A stretch of 64,000 nucleotides of DNA, from contig JAJRVQ010000134.1 in assembly GCA_024277255.1 (NCBI GenBank), positions 186,001 to 250,000 of the forward strand, written 5' to 3'. Positions 10,738 through 19,930 of this stretch are shown in pieces (within the stretch, counting starts at the first letter, position 1; every line of letters starts with the position of its first letter). A program made the translations under genes and the position numbers. The notes under the pieces are model-generated. The model was not told where the DNA came from and did not search any database. It worked only from the letters and a program-made list of their open reading frames with translations. This stretch comes from Acidobacteriota bacterium. GTDB lineage: Bacteria > Acidobacteriota > Thermoanaerobaculia > Multivoradales > SZUA-115.

Positions 10738-11856
10738 ATGGTTCCCGTTTTTCTACACAGGTCTGTGCTTCGAATCCCTCTCCTCAGCCTTCTTGTTATT
10801 TCTTTGGTGATTCTTGCTCCAACAAGCGCCAGTGCCTACACAGGAGCCTTGCAAACGATCCTGATCCCAGCGACCAGCAGCTCCACAGCCAACGGAACTG
10901 CTCTGCTCAATGCTCTAGCAGGGATTACCAATGCAACCAACAGCAGGCGCTACTTACTCAAGCTTGAACCGGGAAAGTATGACCTTCAGCAGACACCGCT
11001 AGTCATGAAGGACTACGTAGATATCGAAGGATCTGGGCGTGACGCCACTCGGATTCTCGGGACCCCTCTCGGGAACGTCACATACCCAGCTGTCGTCCTA
11101 GGCGCATCTAATTCTGAACTGCGCGATCTACAGGTACTCAGCTTCGGTGAGTCAGCGCTCGTAGGTTCCGTCGGTATTCTCCTAGGGCAAGTGAACACTC
11201 GTGTCCTCAATGTCAAGAGCAAAGCCTCAGGCGGGAATTTTAACGAAGGAATCGTGATCGCTGCAGGAACGCCAAAGCTGGAGCAAGTAATAGCTGTAGG
11301 AGTCGGGGGGACGTTCACCTCTGGTGTAGTAATCGAGGAAACCTCTAAGCCAACTCTATTGCGTTGCGACTTCCAAGGCTCGGGAGCCACGGACACCAAT
11401 CGCGGAGTCTGGGTGCGCGACCAGCAAGGCAATGCAACCGTAACGATCAAAGAAAGCACTGCTCAGGCCGACGGGGGCCTGAATACGTACGGAATCCTTG
11501 CCTCGTCTGGCCTTTCGACGGTAACGCAAATCTCGATCAGTGGCACCAACGTTGCGGCATTCGGGGCGAGCGTCGAGAATCACGCGATCCACCTTGACCC
11601 ACCTTACACCTTCGATATGCTGGCTAGCCGTGCTAATGCCACCGGAACTTCTAGTTACGGATTGTATTCCGTCAATCCCTACGCCGCCAGAATTCACGGA
11701 TCAACTCTTGCGGGCGATACAAGCCCAGCATTCGGCCCCTCCACGCTGACCATCGCTTCCTCGGGGCTTTACGGTGGTGCAGTCACTGGAAGCGGTGCGG
11801 TCTGCGCTGGCGTCCACGACGACACCTTCAGCTTCTACCCTTCCACCTGCCCGTAG
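10738..11856 (+). CDS. secreted protein, probable right-handed beta-helix (paralog 1)
   Basis: Secreted protein of 372 residues with a signal peptide (IPLLSLLVISLVILAPTSASA). The mature part opens YTGALQTILIPATSSST and continues with KPGKYD-like and VDIEGSGRDATRILG segments. A run of short hydrophobic/Gly/Ser/Thr repeats follows, such as ELRDLQVLSFGES, TRVLNVKSKASGG and GSTLAGDTSPA, as expected of a pectate-lyase-like solenoid. No catalytic residues are recognisable. Function is unknown; surface or matrix roles are possible. It is clearly paralogous to the next gene, with matching segments along the whole length, and both differ in base composition from their neighbours, hinting at transfer. 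Confidence 0.75.
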   Translation: MVPVFLHRSVLRIPLLSLLVISLVILAPTSASAYTGALQTILIPATSSSTANGTALLNALAGITNATNSRRYLLKLEPGKYDLQQTPLVMKDYVDIEGSGRDATRILGTPLGNVTYPAVVLGASNSELRDLQVLSFGESALVGSVGILLGQVNTRVLNVKSKASGGNFNEGIVIAAGTPKLEQVIAVGVGGTFTSGVVIEETSKPTLLRCDFQGSGATDTNRGVWVRDQQGNATVTIKESTAQADGGLNTYGILASSGLSTVTQISISGTNVAAFGASVENHAIHLDPPYTFDMLASRANATGTSSYGLYSVNPYAARIHGSTLAGDTSPAFGPSTLTIASSGLYGGAVTGSGAVCAGVHDDTFSFYPSTCP

Positions 11857-11876
11857 CCACATCACTAGAACACCTA

Positions 11877-11910
11877 GTGGCGGCTTTCGGCTTCAGCTGG
11901 AGGCCGCCAC
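11877..11910 (+). terminator. hairpin after beta-helix paralog 1
   Basis: A perfect 8-base stem (GTGGCGGC at 11877-11884, GCCGCCAC at 11903-11910) starts 20 bases after the stop codon. There is no T-run after it, so intrinsic termination is uncertain; it may instead stabilise the 3' end or act as a processing site. Confidence 0.4.
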
Positions 11911-11957
11911 GATAGTTCACCACTTGCAAACCCAACATCTCTGAACGGCGGAATCAT

Positions 11958-13088
11958 ATGCGAATAATCGAATTCATCCTGGACCGCTTCATTGGCACCC
12001 AAATATTTCTCGTTCTAGTTGCCGCCATAGTCCTTCTCCCGCAGGCAAGCTTCGCAAGCTACTCGGGAGCCCTACAGACGATTCTGGTCCCGGCAACATC
12101 AAGCGCCGCAAACAACGGAACGGCTTTACTTAGCAGCCTGGCATCGATCACCGACGCCAATGCCAGCAAACCCTATTTGATCAAACTAGAGCCAGGAAAG
12201 TACGATGTCCAACAAACACAACTGGTGATGAAGCCTTTTGTGGATATTGTTGGTTCGGGACGTGAGTCCACGAGGCTCCTTGGAGCTCCCATAACCGCTC
12301 CGTTCCCTTACCCCGCGGTAGTCAGTGGAGCCTCTAACTCCGAACTGCGCGATCTCTCGGTCATCAACGTTGGTCGAGGGCCAGGCACATTTGCTGTCGG
12401 AATCTTCCTTGGAGGAGTTGACACACGCCTAACGAACGTGAAGTCCAAGGCATCCGGTGGAGATGTCAACGAAGGCATCATCATCCGCGGTGCGAACTCT
12501 ACAGTCGACAAAGTGATCGGTGTGGGCGTAGGCGGCTTGATTGCTTCCGGCATTGTGGTGGAGGAGGCCTCGAGCGCTACCCTACTACGGTCCGATTTCA
12601 GGGCTTCCGGCGCCACTGACATCAACCGCGCCATCTGGGTGCGAGGTCAGTACGCAGGAGTAACTACTAGGATCACTACCTGTACGGCCCAAGCCATCGG
12701 AGGAGAGCGCGCCTATGGCCTTCTTGAGTCCGACGGTAATTCTCCTGGTACGCGAATATCAGTCCTGCACAGCACTATTGCAGCGATGGGTGCAAGTGTC
12801 GAGAACCACGGCATTTACCTCGATCCGGGCCCCGCGTTCAGCATGCTGGCAAGCCGAGCTAGCGCCACTGGAACATCCAGCTACGGTCTCCGCGTGCTCA
12901 ACCTCTACGAAACGAGAGTCCATGGTTCAACCATCGCCGGCGATACTGGGCCCGTTCTCGTATTGGTGGGGCTTGGGTCTACCAAGATAGCCTCGTCCGG
13001 GCTCTACGGCGGTTCGGTGGTTGGTAATGCCATCTGTGCCGGCGTTCACGATGACGCCTTCACATTCTATTCTTCAACCTGTCCATAG
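11958..13088 (+). CDS. secreted protein, probable right-handed beta-helix (paralog 2)
   Basis: Second copy of the secreted beta-helix-like family, 376 residues, with a signal peptide (IFLVLVAAIVLLPQASFA). It follows paralog 1 segment by segment: YSGALQTILVPATSSAA, LIKLEPGKYDVQQTQLVMK, VDIVGSGRESTRLLG, ELRDLSVINVG, LTNVKSKASGGDVNEGI, VHGSTIAGDTGPV, and the shared ending CAGVHDDxFxFYxSTCP. The two cysteines near the C-terminus are conserved between copies. The pair is a tandem duplication that has diverged considerably. Function is unknown. Confidence 0.75.
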   Translation: MRIIEFILDRFIGTQIFLVLVAAIVLLPQASFASYSGALQTILVPATSSAANNGTALLSSLASITDANASKPYLIKLEPGKYDVQQTQLVMKPFVDIVGSGRESTRLLGAPITAPFPYPAVVSGASNSELRDLSVINVGRGPGTFAVGIFLGGVDTRLTNVKSKASGGDVNEGIIIRGANSTVDKVIGVGVGGLIASGIVVEEASSATLLRSDFRASGATDINRAIWVRGQYAGVTTRITTCTAQAIGGERAYGLLESDGNSPGTRISVLHSTIAAMGASVENHGIYLDPGPAFSMLASRASATGTSSYGLRVLNLYETRVHGSTIAGDTGPVLVLVGLGSTKIASSGLYGGSVVGNAICAGVHDDAFTFYSSTCP

Positions 13089-13106
13089 AGAGAATTGCGC
13101 AGTTTT

Positions 13107-13142
13107 CGGTTCGGCTTCCCACTATCACAGGTAGCCGAACCG
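13107..13142. terminator. 10-bp stem hairpin between convergent genes
   Basis: A perfect 10-base inverted repeat (CGGTTCGGCT at 13107-13116, AGCCGAACCG at 13133-13142) with a 16-base loop lies between the end of beta-helix paralog 2 and the end of the convergent epimerase gene. The position suits a bidirectional terminator. Neither strand has a clear T-run after the stem. Confidence 0.45.
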
Positions 13143-13150
13143 CATGTGCA

Positions 13151-14125
13151 TCAGTCCCACTTGCGTTCCCGGAACCACGTCGTGGTTCGATCCAGCCCTT
13201 CTGTCAACAGCACCGGTGCGGCCAGCCCCAACTCCCGCCGTGCCAGCCCCGGATCGATCACCGACCGCCGCTGCTCGCCCGGCTTGGCCTCGCCGTGGCG
13301 CGCTTCGAGATCGCTGCCCACGCAGCCTCGTAGCGTTTCGTAGACCTCCACCACCGAACTCTCGACTCCCGTCCCAACGTTGTAGGTGTGGAAGCCGCTA
13401 CGCCCTAGGGCGGCCAGGTTGGCGGCGACCACGTCTTTCACATGAACGTAGTCTCGGGTTTGTAGACCATCGCCATTGATCGTGGGTCTCTCGCCGGCCA
13501 ACAGCCGCTGCAAGAAGATCGCCACCACTCCCGCCTCGCCGTGCGGACTCTGCCGCTCGCCGTAGACATTGGCATAGCGCAAACAGGTCACGTCCAGGCC
13601 ATAGGTGCGATGGTAGGCGAACAAATACCGCTCCACCGCCAACTTGGCCACGCCGTAAGGCGAGAGCGGTCGCAAGGGGTGGTCTTCGGTGGCCGGGAAG
13701 TGCTCTTGATCGCCGTATATGGCGCCGCCCGTCGAGGCGAACAGGACCTGGCGCAGGCCGCCACGGCGCGCCGCCTCCAGCAGATTGAGCGTTCCCAGGA
13801 TGTTGACCTCGGCGTCAAAGAGGGGCTCCTCAACCGAGCGTCGCAGGTTCATCTGCGCCGCGTGGTGGATCAACACCGCCGGGCCAAGGCCGCGCACCAG
13901 CTCGGCGGCCTGGCTGCTGCGAATATCCAGCACATGGAGTTCGGCCTCGCCCGGGAGGTTCTCCTTCTTTCCCGAAGAGAGATCGTCGATCACCACCACC
14001 CTGCGCCCCGTGGCGACGAGTGCATCGGCGAGATGGGAACCGATGAAACCCGCACCACCGGTGATACAGACCGTCGGCTCGGTGCCTCCGGCCCTCTCTT
14101 CCAGCGTGTGATCCGGCGCGGACAT
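13151..14125 (-). CDS. NAD-dependent sugar epimerase/dehydratase (GalE-like SDR)
   Basis: Extended short-chain dehydrogenase acting on nucleotide sugars, most like UDP-glucose/UDP-GlcNAc 4-epimerases. It has the NAD motif GGAGFIGSHL at 23-32, the STGG active-site segment at 131-134, YGVAK with Tyr157 and Lys161, and the RYANVYGERQ and TRDYVHVKDVV segments of the family. The ATG at 14125 gives 324 residues with the Rossmann motif at the normal distance; the frame is open further upstream but into the divergent gene. It probably supplies an activated sugar to the polysaccharide locus that follows. Confidence 0.88.
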   Translation of the reverse strand: MSAPDHTLEERAGGTEPTVCITGGAGFIGSHLADALVATGRRVVVIDDLSSGKKENLPGEAELHVLDIRSSQAAELVRGLGPAVLIHHAAQMNLRRSVEEPLFDAEVNILGTLNLLEAARRGGLRQVLFASTGGAIYGDQEHFPATEDHPLRPLSPYGVAKLAVERYLFAYHRTYGLDVTCLRYANVYGERQSPHGEAGVVAIFLQRLLAGERPTINGDGLQTRDYVHVKDVVAANLAALGRSGFHTYNVGTGVESSVVEVYETLRGCVGSDLEARHGEAKPGEQRRSVIDPGLARRELGLAAPVLLTEGLDRTTTWFRERKWD

Positions 14126-14147
14126 GCAGCGAGTATAGTTCAGGCCG

Positions 14148-15890
14148 ATGCACTCCACAGGACCTTTTCGCCACGCCAAAGAGGCTACCTTCGCCCTCTT
14201 GGTGGGGACTCTATTGCTCGTACCGTACGCCACGATTCACCTCGAGTACAGGCTGGCTTTGCGCCTGCAAGCGATCGGCCTCCTCGCCACCCTTCTGCTC
14301 GCCGGTGCGCTGACTTTGACCGGCCGACAACCGGCGGCCGGCAAGGTTCGTCCCGGCAACCCCCTGCGGCTCGCCCTGCTCGTCTACCTGGCGGCGATGG
14401 CCCTTGGGACAGTGGTGGCGCTGGTGCTCGGCAACTCCTCCACCGCCCTCGCCGGGCAGCTTCTCTCTCTGGCCTTCCTGCCCCTGGCGGCAATCGTCGG
14501 CTGGCGACTGGGGAAAGGGCGATGGTCACTGCTCGTCCTCACTCTGCCGCTGGCCACGGTAGTGGCGGTGCTTTTCCATCTCGTCCGCTGGCTGATCGAT
14601 GTTGTCCAGGGCAAGACGGTGCTACGCCTCTTCTTTGACAATACGGTCTCGGTCAGCGAGATCGCGCCGATGGCGCTGCTCCTGGCCCTCGCCGGGGCAG
14701 CAAGCCCGCAGCGCTGGCAACGCGCGGTCGCGCTCGCGTCGGTCCCGCTGCTCTGCCTCTATATCGTCGGCGCGGCAACGCGGGGAGTATGGTTGATCAC
14801 CATACCCGCCGTGCTGATCTACTGGTTTCTCGCCGGATTGCGTCACCCGCGCAGCCGGCGGGCACTCTGGGTTCTGGTCGGTTTGACCGCGTTCGCCGGC
14901 GCTGTTGTCGGTGCCATACACCACAAACTGTCACGCCCTACCCACCGGCTGATGAGCCCACGCTATCTGGACAACCAACAGCCGGAATGGAGCAAGACAG
15001 CAGGCAAGACCCTGGTGCGAGCCGGACATCCGCCTCGGCCGATAACCAGCCGGGTGCCACTGGCCGGCCCAGGCGCTTACCGTCTGAGTGCGCAGTTTCG
15101 CGGCGGCAGAAGCGGCATCGCGATCATCGCCATGCGTTTGCTCAACGACGACGGAAAACGCATCGGTTCGATGAGACTTCTCGCCGATCCGAGCACACGT
15201 TGGAAACGGGTGGAGTCCATCGCCTCGATCCCTCCGGCCACCGAGAGCGCGCAAGTCTGGCTGTTCACCGGGGAAGGCGCCGAAGGGGGCTGGAAGATCG
15301 ACGATCTGCATATCGACAGACTCAGCGGTAGCTGGGCCACTCCACTGCTAGCGCAAGGGGCACATCTCGGTCGCAGGCTGCGCTCCATCGCGGAACTACT
15401 CTCCGGGAGCGGAGACAGCGCCGACCATGCACTCCATTTCCGTTTCGAAGAGAGCCGAGAACTGCTCCGACGAGTGCGTGACGCCACGCCTACCCGCAAG
15501 CTGCTGGGCCATGGTCTGGGGGCCAGATTCTCGCTCCCGAAAGTCGCCCCGGCCGCCAAGAGGACGGGGCCTAGAGGCGCGCCGCAGAACTACATCCACA
15601 ACTACTACCTCTTCCTGCTCTACAAGCTGGGCTTCCTGGGTACGGCGCTGATCCTCCTCTCCTTCATCCTCGTCGTGGCTTGCGCGCTGCGCGCCACCGT
15701 CAGCTCCTCTCCCGGACCTCGGCGTGCCTTTCTCGCCGCCGCCACAGCCGCCCTGGTTGCTTACTCGGTGCTGGCTCTGGCATCGCCCGTCTTCCTCGAC
15801 TTTCGCCTCACTCCCTTTTGGGGCCTACTGAGCGCGGCGATCGCCGGTGCCATGCTGGAGACGGCCGAGAACGGAGACGAAACTAGCTAA
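14148..15890 (+). CDS. O-antigen ligase/polymerase-like membrane protein with a beta-sandwich-like insert
   Basis: Multi-pass inner-membrane protein of 580 residues, the only plus-strand gene of the polysaccharide locus. About ten hydrophobic segments run from residue 15 to 265 and from about 485 to 575, in the layout of the Wzy/WaaL family. The large loop between them (about 270-485) contains a region resembling a carbohydrate-binding beta-sandwich (SRVPLAGPGAYRLSAQFRG ... GGWKIDDLHID). The segment GHGLGARF and the later HNYYLFLLYKLGFLG match the periplasmic-loop and following-helix pattern of O-antigen ligases. It is divergent from the epimerase (22 bases between starts) and overlaps the end of the next gene by 8 bases. 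Confidence 0.75.
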   Translation: MHSTGPFRHAKEATFALLVGTLLLVPYATIHLEYRLALRLQAIGLLATLLLAGALTLTGRQPAAGKVRPGNPLRLALLVYLAAMALGTVVALVLGNSSTALAGQLLSLAFLPLAAIVGWRLGKGRWSLLVLTLPLATVVAVLFHLVRWLIDVVQGKTVLRLFFDNTVSVSEIAPMALLLALAGAASPQRWQRAVALASVPLLCLYIVGAATRGVWLITIPAVLIYWFLAGLRHPRSRRALWVLVGLTAFAGAVVGAIHHKLSRPTHRLMSPRYLDNQQPEWSKTAGKTLVRAGHPPRPITSRVPLAGPGAYRLSAQFRGGRSGIAIIAMRLLNDDGKRIGSMRLLADPSTRWKRVESIASIPPATESAQVWLFTGEGAEGGWKIDDLHIDRLSGSWATPLLAQGAHLGRRLRSIAELLSGSGDSADHALHFRFEESRELLRRVRDATPTRKLLGHGLGARFSLPKVAPAAKRTGPRGAPQNYIHNYYLFLLYKLGFLGTALILLSFILVVACALRATVSSSPGPRRAFLAAATAALVAYSVLALASPVFLDFRLTPFWGLLSAAIAGAMLETAENGDETS

Positions 15891-17829
15891 CCGTCGCGGG
15901 TCGCAGTGCCGGAGCAGCGGAAGCGGCGGCGGCCATCGGCTCAGCCGCTACCGCATCGCTGTGCCGGAAACTCGGTACGAGCGTGCGGATCTGTGCTAGA
16001 ACGCCGGCGACATCTTCCTGCTGAGCGCGCTGGATCAACTCGTCGATCCCGCGCAGCAGATTCGCCGCGGGCGGCGGTCCCTCGGCAACCAGGATCTTCT
16101 CGGCACTCCGGAAGGTCCGTTCCTCTTCCTCGGTCAGCAACTCCTCGGCCAGTTTCTCCCCGGGCCGCAGACCGCTGAAGACGATCGGAATATCGACATC
16201 CGGTGTCAGCCCCGACATGGTGATCATGTGGCGGGCGAGGTCGAGAATGCGGATCTGCTCCCCCATCTCCAGCACGCAAAGATGGCCGTGCTCTTCATAG
16301 GCTGCCTTGAGCACCAAAGCCACCGCCTCCGGCACCGTCATGAAATATCGGCGCACTTCGGGATCGGTCACCGTCACCGGTCCTCCAGCGGCGATCTGCT
16401 CACGGAAGAGGGGTACCACCGAGCCGGCCGAATCCAGGACATTGCCGAAACGAACGGCGCAGAAGTAGGTTGAACTGTCGCGCGCCAGCAGCCGGATCAG
16501 CATCTCCCCGATCCGCTTGCTCGCACCCATCACACTCGACGGGCGCACCGCCTTGTCCGTCGAGATGAAGACGAACCGCTCGGTGCCCGCGGCGCGGGCC
16601 GCCCGGGCGACGTTCAAGGTGCCCAGCACGTTGTTCTTGACCGCCTCGCACGGCGCCTCCTCCATCAGCGGTACGTGCTTGTGGGCGGCGGCGTGGAAGA
16701 TGTCTTGTGGGCGACGGCATTCGAAAAGTGAGGTCAGGCGAGCGAAATCTCTCACGTTGGCGACATGACTCTCGATCCGCGCCTGTGGAAACTCATGCTG
16801 GAGGCGGCGCTGATTCAGATACAGGCCATTTTCGTTGAGATCCACCATCACCAGCTGCGCCGCACCACCGAGCAGCAATTGGCGACAAATCTCACTGCCG
16901 ATCGAGCCCGCGCCGCCAGTGACCAGAGTCACTCGATTGGCGATCGGACTCTCGCCGACCCGCTCAGCGAAGACCACCGGATCGCGACTCAGCAGATCTT
17001 CCGGCGAGAGATCCTGCAGCATCGAAGAGGATATCTTCTCGTGCAGTTCGAGATGGGAGAAGGGCAAGATCTTGATCCTGACCTGCAAATCACTGCACGA
17101 GGTCAGCAACTCGCGGATGCGCTGCGCGGAGAGGCGTGGGATGGCGATCAACACTCTGGTGATCTGATGGCGACGGACCAGCTCCGGTAGGTTCTGTGTT
17201 CCCCCCAGGATCGGTCGACCGCTGACGATCGTGCCCCACTTGCTGGCGTCGTCGTCGAGGAAGCCCAGCACTCGATAGCCGTGGTCGCGGGACCTTTGCA
17301 GGTCGCGCAACAGCATCTCGCCGGCCGCACCGGCACCGACGATCAAAGTGCGCAACGGCTCGTGACGTCGCGAGCGCTCCCGGTCCGCCTGGTAGATCCA
17401 GTGAATTCGCGGCGAAAAGCGCATCAAGGCCATCAAGGTGATCGACAGCAGCAGTTCCATCAGCACGACCGAACGAGGCGGCCCCTTTTCCAGCTCCACC
17501 AGGTAGATCTCGACCATGAACAGGCCGGTGCCCAGTAGACCCACCATTCCCAGCCGGGCGCCGTCGGTCAAACCGGAGAATCGAAACGACCAACGGTGAA
17601 GACGAAAGAGCAGAGTCGAGACGAGGCGGGCCACGACGAGAAGAACGAGGAAGGCCGGCATGAGTTCGCGATAGGGCGCGGGGATCTCCTTGCCCTCGAA
17701 ACGAAGGAACATCGACAGCCAAAGGCTGATGACCGCAATCCCCCCATCGAGCAGCAGAACGACAAATCGCCGCAGCCGGATGTTGCGCAGAGCTGGCAAG
17801 AAACCAGCGGGTCGTCGCGAATGGGTCAT
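15883..17829 (-). CDS. membrane-bound nucleotide-sugar 4,6-dehydratase (WbpM/FlaA1/CapD family)
   Basis: Polysaccharide-biosynthesis protein of 648 residues, probably a UDP-GlcNAc 4,6-dehydratase making precursors of deoxy-amino sugars. Four N-terminal membrane segments lie at about 20-125. A Rossmann-like domain (LIVGAGAAGEMLLRDL) follows, then the catalytic SDR domain (LVTGGAGSIGSEICRQL). The active-site stretch reads STDKAVRPSSVMGASKR, with Met in place of the usual Tyr, as is normal for the long WbpM/PglF forms. The C-terminus has SGLRPGEKLAEELLTEEE. Its 3' end overlaps the convergent ligase-like gene. Confidence 0.9.
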   Translation of the reverse strand: MTHSRRPAGFLPALRNIRLRRFVVLLLDGGIAVISLWLSMFLRFEGKEIPAPYRELMPAFLVLLVVARLVSTLLFRLHRWSFRFSGLTDGARLGMVGLLGTGLFMVEIYLVELEKGPPRSVVLMELLLSITLMALMRFSPRIHWIYQADRERSRRHEPLRTLIVGAGAAGEMLLRDLQRSRDHGYRVLGFLDDDASKWGTIVSGRPILGGTQNLPELVRRHQITRVLIAIPRLSAQRIRELLTSCSDLQVRIKILPFSHLELHEKISSSMLQDLSPEDLLSRDPVVFAERVGESPIANRVTLVTGGAGSIGSEICRQLLLGGAAQLVMVDLNENGLYLNQRRLQHEFPQARIESHVANVRDFARLTSLFECRRPQDIFHAAAHKHVPLMEEAPCEAVKNNVLGTLNVARAARAAGTERFVFISTDKAVRPSSVMGASKRIGEMLIRLLARDSSTYFCAVRFGNVLDSAGSVVPLFREQIAAGGPVTVTDPEVRRYFMTVPEAVALVLKAAYEEHGHLCVLEMGEQIRILDLARHMITMSGLTPDVDIPIVFSGLRPGEKLAEELLTEEEERTFRSAEKILVAEGPPPAANLLRGIDELIQRAQQEDVAGVLAQIRTLVPSFRHSDAVAAEPMAAAASAAPALRPATVS

Positions 17830-17977
17830 CTATTAGGTTCCCAAGGTATAGCGCCTGCGCCCCAGTTTCTCGCCGCCCACCTCACCACCGGCCTGCTGAC
17901 CAGAAGCCATGGAGATGCCGGTCAAGAAAACGAGATTTAGAGTCTTTTGACGATACCACGAAGGGTTTTGTCGCCAG

Positions 17978-19003
17978 CTATCTAACAGCTCGAAAGGCCC
18001 ACCAAGCTTCCGTTGTCAGGAGCGTCAGACCCAAAGCGAATCCGCACCACCAGAGCCAGGGCTGATCGGCCCGATAGGCCACCGCGGCCAGAATCGAAAG
18101 TGCCAAGGCACCGCCGCCCACCGCCGCCGAGACCTGAGCGTGGGAGCAGCCCGCGATGACCAGCCGCTGGTACATGTGGCTGCGATGCGGCTTCCAGGGG
18201 CGCTCGCCTCGAGAGACTCGCCATATCAAGGTCACGGTCGCGTCACCGAGGAAGAGGAAGAGCGCGATACCCACCAGCATCACTCCGCGGCGCGGCTCCA
18301 ACTCGCCGACAAAGGGAAGCGCGGCAGCGAAGAAACCCAGAGCACCGCTGCCGACATCGCCCAGGAAAAGCTTCGCCGGATGCCAGTTGAGGAAGAGAAA
18401 GCCGAGCGCCGCCGCCGCCAGAGCCAACCCCAACCAACCGCCGGCCCGAGCAACACCACCCGCCACCGCCAGGGCGAGCCCCAGAGCGACGATCTGAACC
18501 CCCGCAATGCCATCGATTCCGTCCATGAAGTTGACGAAGTTGACCACGGCAGCCACCCACAGGACCCCCAAGGGCACCGCCAAAGCTCCCAAGGGCAGGT
18601 CCAGAGGACCGGGTAGCGGCAGGTTCGCAATCCCGCCGACCGGTCCCACCACCCACAGGGCCGCCGCCAGGTGAACTGCCAGCCGCAGCCAGGGGGGTGC
18701 TCCTTGTTGGGAGAGGTCATCCCACAAACCAACCCCAGCTACCAACGCGGTGGCCGCCATCAGCGGAAGCCATCGTGGCGGCAAGGGCAAGTGCGCCGCC
18801 CAGGCCGCGGCGAAGGCGACTCCAAGGCCGAGAAGCACTGCGATACCGCCACCGCGCGCTACCGGTACGGTGTGAGACGAGCGCTCGTTGGGCTGATCGA
18901 GCATGCGCCAGCGCGGCAATAGGCGAACCAGCCAACGCGCCGACAAAGCGGCGACAGCCAAGGCGATGAGAGCTGGGATGAACGGAGTCAGCGCAATCCT
19001 CAC
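17978..19003 (-). CDS. WecA/WbpL-type undecaprenyl-phosphate sugar-phosphotransferase
   Basis: Polytopic membrane enzyme of the MraY/WecA (GT4) superfamily that starts a polysaccharide by moving a sugar-1-phosphate from UDP-sugar to undecaprenyl phosphate. About ten hydrophobic helices are visible, with the family motifs RSSHTVPVARGGG near the N-terminus, FMDGIDGIAG, and NWHPAKLFLGDVGSGALGF. The frame is open to a TTG at 19027, but that codon lies inside the terminator hairpin of the upstream gene, so I place the start at GTG 19003. No strong ribosome site supports either choice. Likely the initiating enzyme of the locus. Confidence 0.85.
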   Translation of the reverse strand: MRIALTPFIPALIALAVAALSARWLVRLLPRWRMLDQPNERSSHTVPVARGGGIAVLLGLGVAFAAAWAAHLPLPPRWLPLMAATALVAGVGLWDDLSQQGAPPWLRLAVHLAAALWVVGPVGGIANLPLPGPLDLPLGALAVPLGVLWVAAVVNFVNFMDGIDGIAGVQIVALGLALAVAGGVARAGGWLGLALAAAALGFLFLNWHPAKLFLGDVGSGALGFFAAALPFVGELEPRRGVMLVGIALFLFLGDATVTLIWRVSRGERPWKPHRSHMYQRLVIAGCSHAQVSAAVGGGALALSILAAVAYRADQPWLWWCGFALGLTLLTTEAWWAFRAVR

Positions 19004-19010
19004 GGACGTG

Positions 19011-19039
19011 AAAAGGGCGGCCTCCAAAGAAGCCGCCCT
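19011..19039 (-). terminator. rho-independent terminator
   Basis: Read on the minus strand, a perfect 8-base stem (AGGGCGGC/GCCGCCCT, 19014-19021 and 19032-19039) is followed by TTTT. It lies 26 bases after the stop of the small secreted protein gene. It separates that gene from the WecA-like gene and argues against a start of the latter at 19027. Confidence 0.75.
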
Positions 19040-19064
19040 GACCGAAACTATCTAGCCTGAGCAG

Positions 19065-19691
19065 TTACCGGAAGGACTCGAACTCGTCCAGAAAGTATCT
19101 TCCCGTGCTCACGCTGTCGACGCTGACGATGGCTCCAAGGCGAGCGCTACGAATATCCCAATTGTCGTTGGTGAGGTTCGTCAAGTTGACCGACGGGTTA
19201 GCACCGCCACTACGGGTCAAACTGCAGGAGCCGGTGCCGGCACCGGTGATCATCTCGAAGTCGATCTTGCGAGGCGGCTCGGCGCCGATCGCGCCCAGAG
19301 TGATATTGCTACTCTTGGCGAAGACACCGCTGTTCTCTTTGCAGTAGATCCGCACGCGGCGCTTACCGTTGGGCTGCTGGAGCAGATAGACGCGCAGTAC
19401 AGCCACGCCACCCTGTCCGTTGCCAGAGAAGATCACATGACTCGCACGTACGCCACCGGTGCTCCATGAGTCCGGATCCAGCCAGAAAGAGCCCCGGTAG
19501 GTAGTCTCTGCATTTGGGGTGTTGTCTCGAACATAAGCCGGAGCGGTGGCATCCACGTTGACTTCAAGGCCAAAGTTGGTGCCGTTCATCGCCGCGGCAG
19601 CGTTCACCGCAATCGTAGCAGCGCTCGCCGCCGATGCGCCGAGCGCGAATGCCGCCGCCACGACGAGAGCGAGTTGAATCGACCGTTTCAT
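19065..19691 (-). CDS. small secreted protein of unknown function
   Basis: A 208-residue protein with a clear signal peptide (LALVVAAAFALGASAASA). The mature part looks like an all-beta, Gly/Ser/Asn-rich domain with WLDPDSWSTGGVRASHVIF and VRIYCKENSG segments; two cysteines are near the middle. I do not recognise a family. It has its own promoter, ribosome site (GGAGG six bases before the ATG) and terminator, so it is an independent unit inside the polysaccharide locus. It could be a surface or matrix protein, but that is a guess from location. Confidence 0.7.
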   Translation of the reverse strand: MKRSIQLALVVAAAFALGASAASAATIAVNAAAAMNGTNFGLEVNVDATAPAYVRDNTPNAETTYRGSFWLDPDSWSTGGVRASHVIFSGNGQGGVAVLRVYLLQQPNGKRRVRIYCKENSGVFAKSSNITLGAIGAEPPRKIDFEMITGAGTGSCSLTRSGGANPSVNLTNLTNDNWDIRSARLGAIVSVDSVSTGRYFLDEFESFR

Positions 19692-19760
19692 TCTCTACCT
19701 CCACATTTTGCTGGGACCCGCCCAAGAGTGCGGGCGTCGGTTTTTTTGCGCTTCAAGGGG

Positions 19761-19789
19761 ATTATACCCTCTCAGAGCCTCCAAGGAAA
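19761..19789 (-). promoter_or_regulatory. sigma-70-like promoter of the small secreted protein gene
   Basis: On the minus strand a consensus TATAAT (complement of 19761-19766) is preceded after 17 bases by TTTCCT (complement of 19784-19789), a weak -35 match. The leader of about 65 bases has a short hairpin (CCCGC/GCGGG) just before the GGAGG ribosome site. This is one of the few consensus -10 boxes in the window. Confidence 0.5.
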
Positions 19790-19930
19790 GAGTCGACAAC
19801 GTCGCAGCAGAAGTCACTCGGCTTCCTGTACCAGAACTCTCGGCAGCGATGAAGATAAGTGGGGCACTCGGCCACGCGTGTTGAACGTATGCGTGAACTT
19901 ACAACAAAGAGCTTGTGCGGTCAACCGGGA

